DNA of 64,000 nucleotides. It comes from Campylobacter jejuni. Its GTDB lineage: Bacteria; Campylobacterota; Campylobacteria; Campylobacterales; Campylobacteraceae. Shown here one piece after another: positions 1 to 9,198 of the stretch. Every line of letters starts with the position of its first letter. Position 1 is the first letter of the stretch. A program made the position numbers and the translations under genes. The stretch lies in the NCBI RefSeq assembly GCF_001457695.1, contig NZ_LN831025.1:1702443-1766442 (forward strand), written 5' to 3'. The notes beneath the pieces are model-generated. The model worked only from the letters and a program-made list of their open reading frames with translations, did no database searches and was not told where the DNA came from.

Positions 1-242
1 GTGGTGCGAGGTATGCGTATATTAAGCTGAGCTAATGCACTCTGTGTAAATCCTGAACAATCAGCACCTTTTTTAGTAGTTCCACCTAAAACATAAGGAG
101 TTTTTTTCCATTCATGTGCTATAGTCTTAAGTTTTGTTTCTTTATTTGTATTATAAATTGGACGAGTATAGTTTAAATTCTGATAAAAACTACATCCGCT
201 TATAAAGAATATAATCGTGATGATGAAAAAAATATGCCTCAT
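1..242 (-). CDS. NlpC/P60-family lipoprotein, N-terminal part
   Basis: This partial gene runs off the left edge of the window; 80 codons are visible. It begins with a lipoprotein signal peptide whose lipobox ends in Ser-Gly-Cys17, so the protein should be lipid-anchored. Around residues 49-65 it reads PYVLGG...GADCSGF, the NlpC/P60 papain-like peptidase signature, with Cys62 as the expected nucleophile. NlpC/P60 enzymes cut peptide stems of peptidoglycan, so a wall-remodelling role is likely. The catalytic His lies outside the window. It is the gene directly downstream of the first nhaA on the same strand, about 9 bases away. The family call is secure; the exact substrate is unknown. Confidence 0.85.
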   Translation of the reverse strand, partial: MRHIFFIITIIFFISGCSFYQNLNYTRPIYNTNKETKLKTIAHEWKKTPYVLGGTTKKGADCSGFTQSALAQLNIRIPRT

Positions 243-250
243 CAATCCCC

Positions 251-1420
251 TTAAGATCGAGCAGCAAAGAATTTAAGATAAATAAAACCCCAAATCCCAG
301 AACAAAATGAAGCTATGAGAATAGCTAAATTATCTGCATAATTAAAAATATCGCTAACTTCATACGCCAAGCCATCGATAAACAAACTCATTGTAAAACC
401 AATACCTGTAAGTATACAAACCCCATAAAGTTGTTTCAAATTTGAACCTTGGGGCAAGGCTGCAAATTTAAAGCGAATTGCCAAATAAGAAAACAAAAAT
501 ACACCCACTTGTTTACCCACAAAAAGCCCCAAGAAAATACCTATACTTACACCTGAAAAAATTGCTCCTATATCGATATTGGATAAATTTACCCCAGCGT
601 TAGCAAAAGCAAATAAAGGCAAGATAACAAAAGCGAGCCAAAATTTTAGACTTTCATAGATTTCTTCTAAAAATGCTTCTCCATTTTTAGTTTGCATCGG
701 TATAAAAAATGCTGTTATAATTCCAGCTAAAGTTGCATGCACACCACTTTTTAAAACACTAATCCAAAGAATAACTGAGCAAATAAAATAAAAAGACTTT
801 CTTGTTATTCCTAAAATATTTAAAACAAGCATTGCCAAAATAGCAATTCCTGCAACGACAAAAGCAGCTATTGATAATTTTGTCGTATAAAAAATAGCTA
901 TAATTAAAATAGCACCCACATCATCAAAAATAGCCAAAGAAAGTAAGAAAATTTTTAAACTTGATGGAATATGCTTGCCACACATCATTAAAATCGCTAA
1001 GGCAAACGCTGTATCTGTAGCTGTAGGTATAGCCCAACCTTTTAAAGTATAAGCATCTCCTATATTTACCAAAGCAAACAACATCGCAGGTATAAGTATA
1101 CCCCCTAAAGCAGCCATAAAAGGTAAAACAATATTTTTAGGATTTTTAAAATCCCCATGCAAAAATTCCTTCTTAAGCTCAAGCCCTATAGCAAAGAAAA
1201 ATATAGATATAAGCCCATCATTTATCCAAAGTAAAAAAGGCTTGTTAAGCTCAAATTCACCTACACTAAATCCGACTTTTAAATTTAGAAATTCTCGATA
1301 ATGTTCGCTAAAAGACCCGTTTTGCACAAGCAAAGCAAGCAAAGTACAAACTATAAGTAAAACACCACCAAAAGCCTCGTTTAAAACTAAAGTTTTTAAT
1401 TTATGTACTATATTATTCAT
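251..1420 (-). CDS. nhaA: Na+/H+ antiporter NhaA (first copy)
   Basis: This 389-residue inner-membrane protein exchanges cytoplasmic Na+ for external H+ to control pH and sodium. The family signature [16 protein letters not shown] is present, including the two adjacent aspartates that bind the ion (Asp163-Asp164 in the E. coli protein), and the length matches the family. The N-terminus (MNNIVHKLK) aligns with that of its neighbour. It overlaps the stop of the upstream nhaA copy by four bases (ATGA), so the two are probably translated together. The second half is clearly paralogous to the neighbour, which suggests an old tandem duplication. Identification is very secure; any functional difference between the copies cannot be read from sequence. 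Confidence 0.96.
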   Translation of the reverse strand: MNNIVHKLKTLVLNEAFGGVLLIVCTLLALLVQNGSFSEHYREFLNLKVGFSVGEFELNKPFLLWINDGLISIFFFAIGLELKKEFLHGDFKNPKNIVLPFMAALGGILIPAMLFALVNIGDAYTLKGWAIPTATDTAFALAILMMCGKHIPSSLKIFLLSLAIFDDVGAILIIAIFYTTKLSIAAFVVAGIAILAMLVLNILGITRKSFYFICSVILWISVLKSGVHATLAGIITAFFIPMQTKNGEAFLEEIYESLKFWLAFVILPLFAFANAGVNLSNIDIGAIFSGVSIGIFLGLFVGKQVGVFLFSYLAIRFKFAALPQGSNLKQLYGVCILTGIGFTMSLFIDGLAYEVSDIFNYADNLAILIASFCSGIWGFIYLKFFAARS

Positions 1421-2565
1421 TTAACAATCTTAAGATAAATAAAACCAACAATGGCACTTAAAAAACTTGCTATTAAAATAGCAAGTTTATCCGCATGTTC
1501 AAAAATATCACTATTTTTATAAGCCAAACCATCAATAAACAAACTCATCGTAAAACCAATGCCTGTTAAAATACATATACCATAAAATTTTCCATATTTA
1601 ATATTTTCAGGTAGTTTTGCAAGCTTAAGTTTGATAGCAATAAAACAAAAAGTAAAAACACCTAGTTGCTTTCCTAAAAATAATCCTAGAATAATTCCAA
1701 GGCTTACAGGCGAAAATACCGAACCAAGATGCATATCTCTGATATCAATCCCAGCATTAGCAAAAGCAAATAAAGGCAAGATAAAATAAACCACCCAAGG
1801 ATTTAAATCCTTAAGAACTTCATGCAAATAAGGTTTTTTATTTTTTGTATCAAGCGGTATAAATAAAGAAATAATCACACCAGCCAAAGTCGCATGTACT
1901 CCACTTTTAAGCATAGCTATCCACAATACAACACCTACTAACACATACAAAGAAAGATGGGTGATGTGATAATAATTTAACAAAAGCAGAGCAAATATAC
2001 AAAACAAACAAATAATAATCGCCAAAGCTGAAAGCTGATCTGTATAAAATAAAGCAATAATAACAATAGCACCCAAATCATCAAAAATAGCTAAAGAAAG
2101 TAAAAAAAGCTTTAAACTTGTAGGAATTTTATTTCCTAAAAGCATCAAAATACCCACTGCAAAAGCTATATCGGTTGCTGTAGGTATTGCCCAACCTTTC
2201 ATAGCAAAATCATGGGAATAATTAATAGCAGCAAAAATTAAAGCAGGAGTAATCATACCCCCCAAAGCTCCAAATATAGGTAAAGATACAGCTCTTATAT
2301 TTTTAAGCTGTCCGCGTAAAATTTCATATTTTAACTCAAGCCCTATACATAGAAAAAATATAGCTATCAAACCATCATTTATCCATAAATCCAACGATTT
2401 TGAAATTTGAAAATGATCAAATCCTACTGTAAAATTAGCATGAAAAAAATCTGTATAAATAACACTTAAGGAAGAATTTTTACATAATAAGGCTAAAAAT
2501 GTAAAAAATATAAGCAAAATACCAGGGAAAGTTTCACTTAAAACCATCTTCTTTATCATTTGCAT
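1417..2565 (-). CDS. nhaA: Na+/H+ antiporter NhaA (second copy)
   Basis: This is a second NhaA, 382 residues, first gene of the two-gene antiporter unit. It carries the same ion-binding signature ([16 protein letters not shown]) and the conserved [13 protein letters not shown] stretch. The two copies differ most in the loops and at the N-terminus, while membrane helices are closely similar. Its start lies about 140 bases from the terminator of the motility gene upstream, so it probably has its own promoter in that A/T-rich gap, although I cannot point to a convincing one. Two tandem nhaA genes are normal for C. jejuni. An alternative start at the third codon (ATG) is possible. Confidence 0.95.
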   Translation of the reverse strand: MQMIKKMVLSETFPGILLIFFTFLALLCKNSSLSVIYTDFFHANFTVGFDHFQISKSLDLWINDGLIAIFFLCIGLELKYEILRGQLKNIRAVSLPIFGALGGMITPALIFAAINYSHDFAMKGWAIPTATDIAFAVGILMLLGNKIPTSLKLFLLSLAIFDDLGAIVIIALFYTDQLSALAIIICLFCIFALLLLNYYHITHLSLYVLVGVVLWIAMLKSGVHATLAGVIISLFIPLDTKNKKPYLHEVLKDLNPWVVYFILPLFAFANAGIDIRDMHLGSVFSPVSLGIILGLFLGKQLGVFTFCFIAIKLKLAKLPENIKYGKFYGICILTGIGFTMSLFIDGLAYKNSDIFEHADKLAILIASFLSAIVGFIYLKIVK

Positions 2566-2649
2566 CCTTGCTCCTAAATAAATATTATAAAAAATTTAAT
2601 ACGATAAATAAAATGGCAAAATTATAACGAAAAAATACTAAAGAAATAA

Positions 2650-2697
2650 TTATTTAAAAAAACAAGCCCAAGATACCAAAAAGTTCTTAAGCTTGTT
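2650..2697 (-). terminator. Rho-independent terminator after the YjfB-like gene
   Basis: On the minus strand, AACAAGCTTAAG (2697-2686) pairs with CTTGGGCTTGTT (2672-2661) to give a 12-bp stem with two G-T pairs and a 13-base loop, followed directly by a run of T. It sits just past the stop of the small motility gene and before the nhaA pair. Confidence 0.8.
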
Positions 2698-2707
2698 CTT
2701 AAGATAT

Positions 2708-2890
2708 TTAAGCGTAAATATCCAAACCACTAGAGCTAGAAACTTGTGGAGCGGAGGCTTGAGAGACACCTTCCATACCTTCGATGAGTTCATTCATCAA
2801 TGCCTCGTTTGTGTCCATAGATTTTTTCAAAACTGAAGTATTAACAGCAGTCATTAAATTAGCATTACCCATAGAAACATCTGAAACCAT
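2708..2890 (-). CDS. YjfB-like putative motility protein
   Basis: This 60-residue protein resembles the small YjfB family of putative motility proteins. It is mostly helical, rich in Met, Asn and Ser, with no signal peptide or membrane segment, and ends in GLDIYA. The start has a strong ribosome site (AAAGGAGG ten bases upstream). A sigma-28-like promoter lies about 40 bases upstream and a good terminator follows, so it is a single-gene unit probably co-expressed with late flagellar genes. The molecular role of the family is not known. Its C-terminus resembles the end of the divergent small gene at 3249-3457 (LLDISA), which hints at a shared export or binding tail. Confidence 0.75.
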   Translation of the reverse strand: MVSDVSMGNANLMTAVNTSVLKKSMDTNEALMNELIEGMEGVSQASAPQVSSSSGLDIYA

Positions 2891-2928
2891 ATCATCCTCC
2901 TTTTAGATTGAGTCTTAAGACTTTATTT

Positions 2929-2955
2929 AAATCGGATGATATTTTTAAAACTTAA
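2929..2955 (-). promoter_or_regulatory. Sigma-28 (FliA)-type promoter of the YjfB-like gene
   Basis: Reading the minus strand, TTAAGTTTT (2955-2947) is followed after about 11 bases by CCGATTT (2935-2929). This matches the flagellar sigma-28 pattern (TAAAGTTT, 11 bases, GCCGATAA) and the CGATWT -10 typical of C. jejuni. The start codon is 39 bases downstream. Confidence 0.75.
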
Positions 2956-3133
2956 TATTTTTTACTAAACTTTTTAAAATTTTTCAAGGAAGCCAATATC
3001 TGAAATTAAAAATCATAAATTTTTAAGATAAAATCCTATTTTAAAAATTTTTACACTATGAAACAATAAGCAAAATATAAATGGTTGATACTTTTAGAAG
3101 CAAATGAAATAGATAAAATTTTACTTCAATAAA

Positions 3134-3161
3134 TTTAAGTTTTATCTTATTTATACGATTT
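3134..3161 (+). promoter_or_regulatory. Sigma-28 (FliA)-type promoter of the split small gene
   Basis: TTTAAGTTTT (3134-3143) and TACGATTT (ending 3161) are separated by 11 bases, an excellent match to the flagellar sigma-28 consensus. It points away from the other sigma-28 site at 2929-2955, making this a divergent flagellar promoter region. The small gene starting at 3249 lies about 85 bases downstream. Confidence 0.75.
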
Positions 3162-3248
3162 ATAATATAATCTAAAAATTACAACTTAAAGAAAAAAATA
3201 AAAAATATCTTAAGTTTAGTAAACATTGCAAACTAAGAGGTTAATGAA

Positions 3249-3457
3249 ATGATACTGATGACACCTTGTGGCGTTATAGATACCACAAATTTTGGCAAAA
3301 GTGAAGTAAATAGGCAAACTATAAACTTTTCTTTAAAATTTCAAGAAAAAAAGAAAAAGTAGAAGCTAAAGCTGAGAAAGAAGCAAATAAAGACAATAGC
3401 GATTCTACAAACATAGATATCAATAAAAAAGATAAACTTTTGGATATATCTGCTTAA
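3249..3457 (+). pseudogene. Small flagellar-type gene split by a -1 frameshift (decayed or programmed)
   Basis: An ATG at 3249, six bases after AGAGG, opens a frame that reads 37 codons to a TAG at 3360. The -1 frame then continues without a break to a TAA at 3455-3457 and gives a charged, Lys/Glu/Asp/Asn-rich tail ending in KLLDISA. Joined, the product would be about 69 residues. The change of frame falls at A AAA AAG (3347-3353), in phase with the first frame, which is the same slippery heptamer used for programmed -1 frameshifting in E. coli dnaX. The gene lies behind a sigma-28-like promoter. Either one base has been lost from the A7 tract, or both a short and a long product are made. I do not recognise the family. 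Confidence 0.55.
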
Positions 3458-3742
3458 TCTAAAATATGCTATAACCATCTCCTTGAAGAATACACAATAA
3501 ATGATTTTTTGATTTTTATTAAGCTTTTAAAACATCAAAAAAGGAAAAATTAAAAATACAAAAACAATATCCCAAAGTGCATAGCTTAAAAGAAAGCCTT
3601 GCGATACTTAAAAACAACCCATATTAAATCACAAAAATAAGATATATTTAAAAATTTATTAAAATATATCTTAAATATAATTAATAAAAAATATTATCGA
3701 TACAAAAGCTTATTTTTTAGTTCTATTTAAGATTTTTAATAT
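3458..3742 (+). other. Gene-free stretch with short coding-like fragments
   Basis: After the TAA at 3455-3457 the same frame stays open to a TAA at 3548-3550 (fragment including EEYTINDFLIFIKLL), and another frame then reads KVHSLKESLAILKNNPY to a stop at 3625-3627. The fragments could be the remains of a larger gene, but no family is recognisable. The rest is A/T-rich leader for the iron operon. Confidence 0.3.
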
Positions 3743-3787
3743 TATACTAGCCATTATTTATTTTGATAATAAATATTATTTTTATCA
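3743..3787 (+). promoter_or_regulatory. Promoter and Fur box of the iron-uptake operon
   Basis: A -10-like TATACT lies at 3743-3748. Just downstream, 3764-3787 forms an imperfect palindrome, TGATAATAAAT against ATTTTTATCA, that resembles the Fur box (GATAATGATAATCATTATC). A bound Fur-Fe dimer would cover the transcription start region, giving repression when iron is plentiful. This fits the iron-uptake genes that follow. The call rests on pattern and context only. Confidence 0.6.
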
Positions 3788-3806
3788 AAAACCAAGGATA
3801 ATGATA

Positions 3807-5897
3807 ATGAAAATTTTTAAAATTATATTTTTAATTATAAGTATTTCTTTATCAAGCTCAGCTTTTGCTAGAGTAGATGATTATATTAATGAAGCAAATC
3901 TTATCAAAGACATGCTAAAACAAAGCATAGAAACTTACAAAAAGGGTGATAATCTAGGTGCTAAAAAGCTTAGCGAAGATGCGTATTTTCAACATTTTGA
4001 AAATATGGAAGGCCCTATAGGAAGAAACATAGGAAGAAAAGCCATCACCATGGAGCGTAAATTTGTAAATTTGCGTCGTATGTATAAAGATGAAGCTCCT
4101 TTGACACAAATTAATGCTTTAATTGATAGTCTTTATTATGATCTTGATGAAGTAGCCCCAATCTTACAAAATGGATATCGTTTAAAAGCAGAAGCAAGCG
4201 ATACAAACTATGATAAGGCTAAAGCTGAAAAATCAAGCCTAGAAGCCAATGCCAAACGCGAAGCTGATGCAGAAGCTTTAATCGCACAAATGATGGGCGT
4301 GGATAAAAAAGATTTAGCACAAAGTTCTTTAACCACCCAAGCTCCTATACCTGCAAACGACGACACAAGCAAACTTACAGATGATAATGCAAGCGCTGAT
4401 TTACAAGCTGCCGCTGCAATGGACGCAAGATTGCAATTTATACTAGATAATATCTCTACCAAATTTTCACAGGCTGCTAATGCTTTTAAAGAAAAAAACT
4501 ACCAAGCTAGTAAAGATTTTTTAAATGATGCCTTATTTAGTGATTATCGCAATACCAAAGTAGAAATTTTAGTAAATAAATTTACCAAAGCAGGAAACGA
4601 TCAAAAAATTCAACAAGCCATACGCACCCTTATACGCCAAATCAACGATGCAAAAATAGATGAAAAAGACTTAAGAGATGACTTAGATAACATAGAAGAA
4701 CAAATTTTTGATGTTTTCTTGCAAATTCCAAATTCAGAACTTTCAAGTTTGCAAATTTCAGGCTTTAATGATGAAACAAAAGGCAAAGATTATGCCAAAG
4801 TTTCTAATGATATCAAACTTGCTTTAGATGGAATTTTAAAAAATTATGATGGCTTTAGTGCTTCTATAGTAGATGATTTACAAGGAATTTATCTAGATAT
4901 TTTTGAAGCAAGCGGTATGGAAAATAAAATCGGTGCTGTAGATAGCGGCTTAAAACTTAAAATAGAAAGTTTATTTTCCAAAGGTGTGGCACTGATTAAA
5001 GCAAGTGCAGATAAAAAAGAGCTTGAATCTACTTTTAATGACTTAGAACAACTCATAGCAAGCAGTGTGGATAAAATTCAAGATTCTACTCCTTATTCGC
5101 TGTTTATATGGGCTTTAAGTATTATTTTGCGTGAAGGCTTGGAAGCTTTGATTATCGTTGTAGCCATTGTTTCTTATCTTGTACAAAGTGGCAACAAAAA
5201 TCGTTTAAATATCGCCTATAGTGCTCTTTTTACAGGAGTGATTTTAAGTTTTGTTACCGCTTTTGGAGTTTCTTGGCTATTCAAAGAAAATGCAGGACAA
5301 AGTAGAGAGCTTATAGAGGGTATTGCCATGCTTATAGCCGTATTACTACTCTTTTATGTGGGCTTTTGGCTACTTTCAAACGCACAAAATAAAAAATGGA
5401 CAAGCTTTATCAAACAAGGTGCTATAGATGCTATATCAAACAATAGTGCAAAAACCCTTTGGATCACCGTATTTTTAGCTGTTTATAGAGAAGGTGCAGA
5501 AACTGTGCTTTTTTATCAAGCCTTGCTTTTTGATGCTAAAACAAGCACTGATTTTGGTGCTGTTTTTGGCGGGCTTGGACTTGGAATTTTAATACTTATT
5601 GTTTTATATTTTCTTTTAAAAGCAGGAGCCATTCGCATACCTGTAAAACAATTTTTCTATATCACTTCTTACATTATTTTTTACATGGTTTTTGTTTTTA
5701 CAGGCAAAGGCATAGCTGAACTCATAGAAGGAAAAGTCATTATTCCTAGTCTTATACCTATGAATTTTGAACCGATTTTATGGCTTGGAATTTATCCTTA
5801 CTATGAAACTTTAATCCCCCAATTTATAGTTTTGACAATGCTAATTATTGGCATTTTGATAACAAAACAAATTTCAAAAAAAGGAGTAAAATCATGA
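3807..5897 (+). CDS. FTR1-type high-affinity iron permease
   Basis: This is the membrane permease of a P19-dependent ferrous iron import system (called FetM in related E. coli loci). A signal peptide ending SSSAFA is followed by a long hydrophilic, mostly helical periplasmic region of about 400 residues and a C-terminal membrane domain. That domain carries two RExxE motifs (REGLE near residue 441 and REGAE near 560), the iron-binding hallmark of FTR1 permeases. I start it at the second ATG (3807), which is eight bases from AAGGA; the ATG at 3801 is only two bases away and would add Met-Ile. It is the first gene of the operon and overlaps p19 by four bases (ATGA). The family is certain; the function of the large periplasmic part is less clear. 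Confidence 0.9.
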   Translation: MKIFKIIFLIISISLSSSAFARVDDYINEANLIKDMLKQSIETYKKGDNLGAKKLSEDAYFQHFENMEGPIGRNIGRKAITMERKFVNLRRMYKDEAPLTQINALIDSLYYDLDEVAPILQNGYRLKAEASDTNYDKAKAEKSSLEANAKREADAEALIAQMMGVDKKDLAQSSLTTQAPIPANDDTSKLTDDNASADLQAAAAMDARLQFILDNISTKFSQAANAFKEKNYQASKDFLNDALFSDYRNTKVEILVNKFTKAGNDQKIQQAIRTLIRQINDAKIDEKDLRDDLDNIEEQIFDVFLQIPNSELSSLQISGFNDETKGKDYAKVSNDIKLALDGILKNYDGFSASIVDDLQGIYLDIFEASGMENKIGAVDSGLKLKIESLFSKGVALIKASADKKELESTFNDLEQLIASSVDKIQDSTPYSLFIWALSIILREGLEALIIVVAIVSYLVQSGNKNRLNIAYSALFTGVILSFVTAFGVSWLFKENAGQSRELIEGIAMLIAVLLLFYVGFWLLSNAQNKKWTSFIKQGAIDAISNNSAKTLWITVFLAVYREGAETVLFYQALLFDAKTSTDFGAVFGGLGLGILILIVLYFLLKAGAIRIPVKQFFYITSYIIFYMVFVFTGKGIAELIEGKVIIPSLIPMNFEPILWLGIYPYYETLIPQFIVLTMLIIGILITKQISKKGVKS

Positions 5898-6433
5898 TAA
5901 AAAAAGTTTTATCAGTAGTTGCTGCAGCTGCGGTTATTAGTACAAATTTATTTGCAGGCGAAGTGCCAATTGGCGATCCAAAAGAACTTAATGGTATGGA
6001 AATAGCCGCTGTTTATTTACAACCTATTGAAATGGAGCCAAGAGGTATTGATCTAGCTGCGTCTTTAGCAGATATTCATCTAGAAGCTGACATTCACGCA
6101 CTTAAAAACAATCCAAATGGTTTTCCAGAAGGTTTTTGGATGCCTTATTTAACTATAGCTTATGAACTTAAAAATACCGACACAGGTGCAATTAAACGCG
6201 GAACTTTGATGCCTATGGTGGCTGATGATGGTCCTCACTATGGTGCAAATATTGCTATGGAAAAAGATAAAAAAGGTGGCTTTGGCGTAGGAAATTATGA
6301 ACTTACTTTTTATATCTCAAATCCAGAAAAACAAGGTTTTGGACGCCATGTTGATGAAGAAACAGGCGTGGGTAAGTGGTTTGAACCTTTTAAAGTAGAT
6401 TATAAATTCAAATACACAGGCACGCCAAAATGA
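5894..6433 (+). CDS. p19: Periplasmic iron/copper-binding protein P19
   Basis: P19 is a periplasmic, homodimeric metal-binding protein that passes iron to the FTR1 permease; family structures show a copper site built from His, Met and Glu residues next to the iron site. The 179-residue sequence has a signal peptide ending LFAGEVP, then the conserved core with IEMEPRGIDLAAS, HLEADIHA, LMPMVADDGPHYGAN and GRHVDEETG, which contain the expected His and Met ligands. The start overlaps the permease stop (ATGA), so expression is coupled. A hairpin terminator follows, which would make permease and P19 the most abundant products of the operon. Confidence 0.93.
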   Translation: MIKKVLSVVAAAAVISTNLFAGEVPIGDPKELNGMEIAAVYLQPIEMEPRGIDLAASLADIHLEADIHALKNNPNGFPEGFWMPYLTIAYELKNTDTGAIKRGTLMPMVADDGPHYGANIAMEKDKKGGFGVGNYELTFYISNPEKQGFGRHVDEETGVGKWFEPFKVDYKFKYTGTPK

Positions 6434-6437
6434 TTTT

Positions 6438-6475
6438 ACACTCGGATTTTCCGAGTGTTTAAATATTTTTATTTT
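6438..6475 (+). terminator. Hairpin terminator or attenuator after p19
   Basis: ACACTCGG (6438-6445) and CCGAGTGT (6451-6458) form a perfect 8-bp stem with a 5-base loop, followed by a T-rich tract. It lies between p19 and the remaining operon genes, so it may stop part of the transcripts and set a high ratio of permease/P19 to downstream proteins. Confidence 0.75.
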
Positions 6476-6515
6476 TATTTGAAAAATTAAAATAACAATG
6501 TTTAAAGAGTAAATT

Positions 6516-7919
6516 ATGAGTATATATTTTGTGCATTTTCTTATCAGTGTTTTACCACTAAGTATTTTAATGGCCTTTATCGCTTCTGATAAAAAATATA
6601 TTTTTAAAAGTTTTTTAGTAGTTTTTTTGGGCTTTTTATTTGGATATTTTGCTTTTTTTATCGCAGCACAATTTTTAAAAACCGAAAATTTAATCTTTAA
6701 TTTTGATTTTGTTTTTATAGGTTTATTGCTAGTAAGCTTTATATTTTATTTTTGGAAAAAAATTGAAATTTTAAATTTTATTTTATTGGGAATTTTAAGT
6801 TTTTGCACCGCTTTGCATTATTATTTTTTAAGTCAAGATTTCCCTATTTTTACTAGCTCTTTAATCGATAGCGAAGGTATAAGTTCTTTAGGTTTTATTG
6901 CTTTAGCCTTGCTTGTTTGTATTTTGATTTTCTTCTTTTTAAAATGGCAAAAAAATTTTAATCAAAAAACAAGCTTTATGCTGTTTTTACTGCTTATCCT
7001 TATAGAAAGCGATAAAGCTCTAGCCAATATCTTGCTTACTTTAATGCGAAATTCCATCATAGAAACTCATACTTTTTTGGTGAGTTTTGTAGGAAAAAGT
7101 AATTATTTTGGCGTTTTTGGAATTTATATTTATTTAATTTTCATCGCTTTTTTAGCATTCTTAAGCTTAAAAATTCGCAAAAAAAATATAAACAAAAAAC
7201 AAATTTTAGATATAAATTATCGCAAAAACGAAGCTAAAACAAGTCTTATTAATCGTTATTTTTCCAGCGTTTTTATCTCCTGTGTTATAAGTTTTTGCAT
7301 TATTTTATACTTTTTTATGGTAAGCTCTAAGCCTTTAATCATAGATGAGCCTAAAGAAATTTTACCCGATAAGAATGGCAAATTTATCTTTGATATAGCT
7401 CTTTTAAGGGACAACAAACTCCACCGCTTTGCTTATATCAGTGCTGAAGGCAAAGTGATAAGGTTTTTTCTTATCAACAAAAGAGAAGATAGGGATTCCC
7501 CTGTAGCTGTTTTTGATGCTTGTATGATTTGTGGAGATATGGGCTATATCAAAAAAGATGGACAACTTATTTGCATTTCTTGCAATGTGCGTATTTTCTT
7601 GCCTAGTGTAGGCAAAAGCGGAGGTTGCAATCCTATCCCACTCAAATACGAATACGATGGTAAAAAAATCACCATAGATGTTAAAGATGTAATAGCAGGA
7701 TCTAATTATTTTAGTCAAATCAAAGAAATTGAAGTGCAAGATCCTGTATCAAAAACAAAGGTTATAAACACCCAAGCTCCTTTTTCTTATAGCTATAAAG
7801 GGATTACTTATTATTTTTCAAATCAAAACAACTATGAAGAATTTAAAAAAGATCCTACAAAATATGTAGAAGAAAACGAAGCCCAATTTTTAATCCAAAG
7901 GAGAAATGATGTTGGCTAA
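6516..7919 (+). CDS. DUF2318-like membrane protein of the iron system
   Basis: This 467-residue protein has about eight membrane segments in its first half and an outward-facing C-terminal domain from about residue 280. That domain contains ACMICGD, GQLICISCN and a later Cys (GGCNPI), so two CxxC pairs that could bind metal or be redox active; it matches DUF2318. In FetMP/P19-type loci such a protein is encoded beside the permease and is thought to help electron or metal handling, but this is inference. It has its own ribosome site (AAAGAG) after the p19 terminator and ends inside the start of the next gene by 14 bases. Role unproven; membership of the iron operon is well supported. Confidence 0.8.
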   Translation: MSIYFVHFLISVLPLSILMAFIASDKKYIFKSFLVVFLGFLFGYFAFFIAAQFLKTENLIFNFDFVFIGLLLVSFIFYFWKKIEILNFILLGILSFCTALHYYFLSQDFPIFTSSLIDSEGISSLGFIALALLVCILIFFFLKWQKNFNQKTSFMLFLLLILIESDKALANILLTLMRNSIIETHTFLVSFVGKSNYFGVFGIYIYLIFIAFLAFLSLKIRKKNINKKQILDINYRKNEAKTSLINRYFSSVFISCVISFCIILYFFMVSSKPLIIDEPKEILPDKNGKFIFDIALLRDNKLHRFAYISAEGKVIRFFLINKREDRDSPVAVFDACMICGDMGYIKKDGQLICISCNVRIFLPSVGKSGGCNPIPLKYEYDGKKITIDVKDVIAGSNYFSQIKEIEVQDPVSKTKVINTQAPFSYSYKGITYYFSNQNNYEEFKKDPTKYVEENEAQFLIQRRNDVG

Positions 7920-9198
7920 AATGATTTTTAACTCTATATTTAAAAACAAAATTCAAAAATTTTTAGCCTTTCTTACTTGTTTTTTAGCCACGCTTTTGCT
8001 CTCTACTATGCTAAATATTACCCTAAGTATAGGCGATGAAGTAACTAAACAACTCAAAAGTTATGGCTCTAATATCCTTGTTTTACCCAAAGGCTCAAGT
8101 CTTAGTATAGAAATAGGTAATGAACTTTATGAACCCTTAAAAAACAAAAACTACCTAGAAGAAAAAAATTTATATATGATTAAAGACATTTATTGGCGTA
8201 ACAACATCACCGCACTTGCTCCTTTTTTAGAAGGTAAAATCACAATTGAAAACTCCCAGCAAAAAGCACTTATTTATGGCACTTATTTTCAAAAAGCCAT
8301 AAAAATTAAAGATGATGATGATTTTATCACAGGTATAAAAAGTCTTTATCCTTATTTAGCAGTCCAAGGAGAATGGGCAAAAGATGATAGCAATGAAATC
8401 ATGCTAGGCGAAGACTTTGCTAAAAACAATAAATTAAAATTAGGAGATACTATCAAACTCATAGGAGAAAACAATCAAAGCAAAGAAGCAAAAATCGTAG
8501 GTATTTTGCTTCATGCCAATCCTAAAATGTCAAATAAAATCATCGCTCCTTTAAATTTAGCTCAAGATTTACTCAACAAACAAGGACTTTACTCAAGTGC
8601 AGAAGTAAGAGCTTTTACCATACCTGAATCAGCCCTTTCTGAAAAAGTGCGTCGCATGGGCGAAGAAAAATTAGATCAATTAGAATATGACAAATGGTAT
8701 TGCTCAGCCTATGTAGGCTCAATCGCTAGTCAAATTAGCGATGGCTTACCAGGTGCTGATGCAAAAGCTCTAAATGCTATAAGCGATGCTCAAAGCTTGG
8801 TGGTTAAAAAGATCCAATCCTTAATGGGCATTACTTGCATTATTTGTCTTATTGTTGCAAGTATTGCGATTTCAAGTCTAATGAGTTCTGAAATTCATCG
8901 TAGAAAAAAAGAAATAGGACTTTTAAAAGTACTTGGTGCTAATACTTTTCAAATTTATCTCATCTTTGCTGGTGAAAATTTAATCGTAGCTTTATTTGCT
9001 GCTTTATTTGGATTTATTTTTGGCACAGCACTTTCTCAAATCATCAGCCTTAGTATTTTTGGATATTTTATTGATATAGCCTTTATAGCTTTACCTTTAA
9101 GCTTTATTTTTGCAGGACTTATTGCCTTACTAGGTTGCTTGCTTCCTATAAAAAATATCACACAACTTTCAGCTGCAGGAGTGCTTTATGGTAGATAA
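7906..9198 (+). CDS. FtsX/MacB-like ABC transporter permease (1)
   Basis: This 430-residue membrane protein has the FtsX/MacB permease layout: one N-terminal membrane helix, a large periplasmic domain (about residues 45-290) and three C-terminal helices, with the typical SSEIHRRKKEIGLLKVLGA segment before the second helix. Two ATGs in a row follow AGGAG; I use the first. It overlaps the preceding gene by 14 bases and the following one by 11. With the second permease and the ATPase it forms an ABC complex, probably powering a periplasmic step of iron uptake rather than classic solute import. The substrate is not known. Confidence 0.87.
   Translation: MMLAKMIFNSIFKNKIQKFLAFLTCFLATLLLSTMLNITLSIGDEVTKQLKSYGSNILVLPKGSSLSIEIGNELYEPLKNKNYLEEKNLYMIKDIYWRNNITALAPFLEGKITIENSQQKALIYGTYFQKAIKIKDDDDFITGIKSLYPYLAVQGEWAKDDSNEIMLGEDFAKNNKLKLGDTIKLIGENNQSKEAKIVGILLHANPKMSNKIIAPLNLAQDLLNKQGLYSSAEVRAFTIPESALSEKVRRMGEEKLDQLEYDKWYCSAYVGSIASQISDGLPGADAKALNAISDAQSLVVKKIQSLMGITCIICLIVASIAISSLMSSEIHRRKKEIGLLKVLGANTFQIYLIFAGENLIVALFAALFGFIFGTALSQIISLSIFGYFIDIAFIALPLSFIFAGLIALLGCLLPIKNITQLSAAGVLYGR

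Noticed and set aside
3458..3627. Fragments LEEYTINDFLIFIKLL and KVHSLKESLAILKNNPY as a FlgD-like remnant
   Set aside because: The resemblance to the FlgD start is faint and short; I list it only as coding-like sequence.
4208..4462. 84-codon minus-strand frame inside the FTR1 gene
   Set aside because: It is the reverse shadow of an Ala/Lys-rich coding region, without a ribosome site or promoter.
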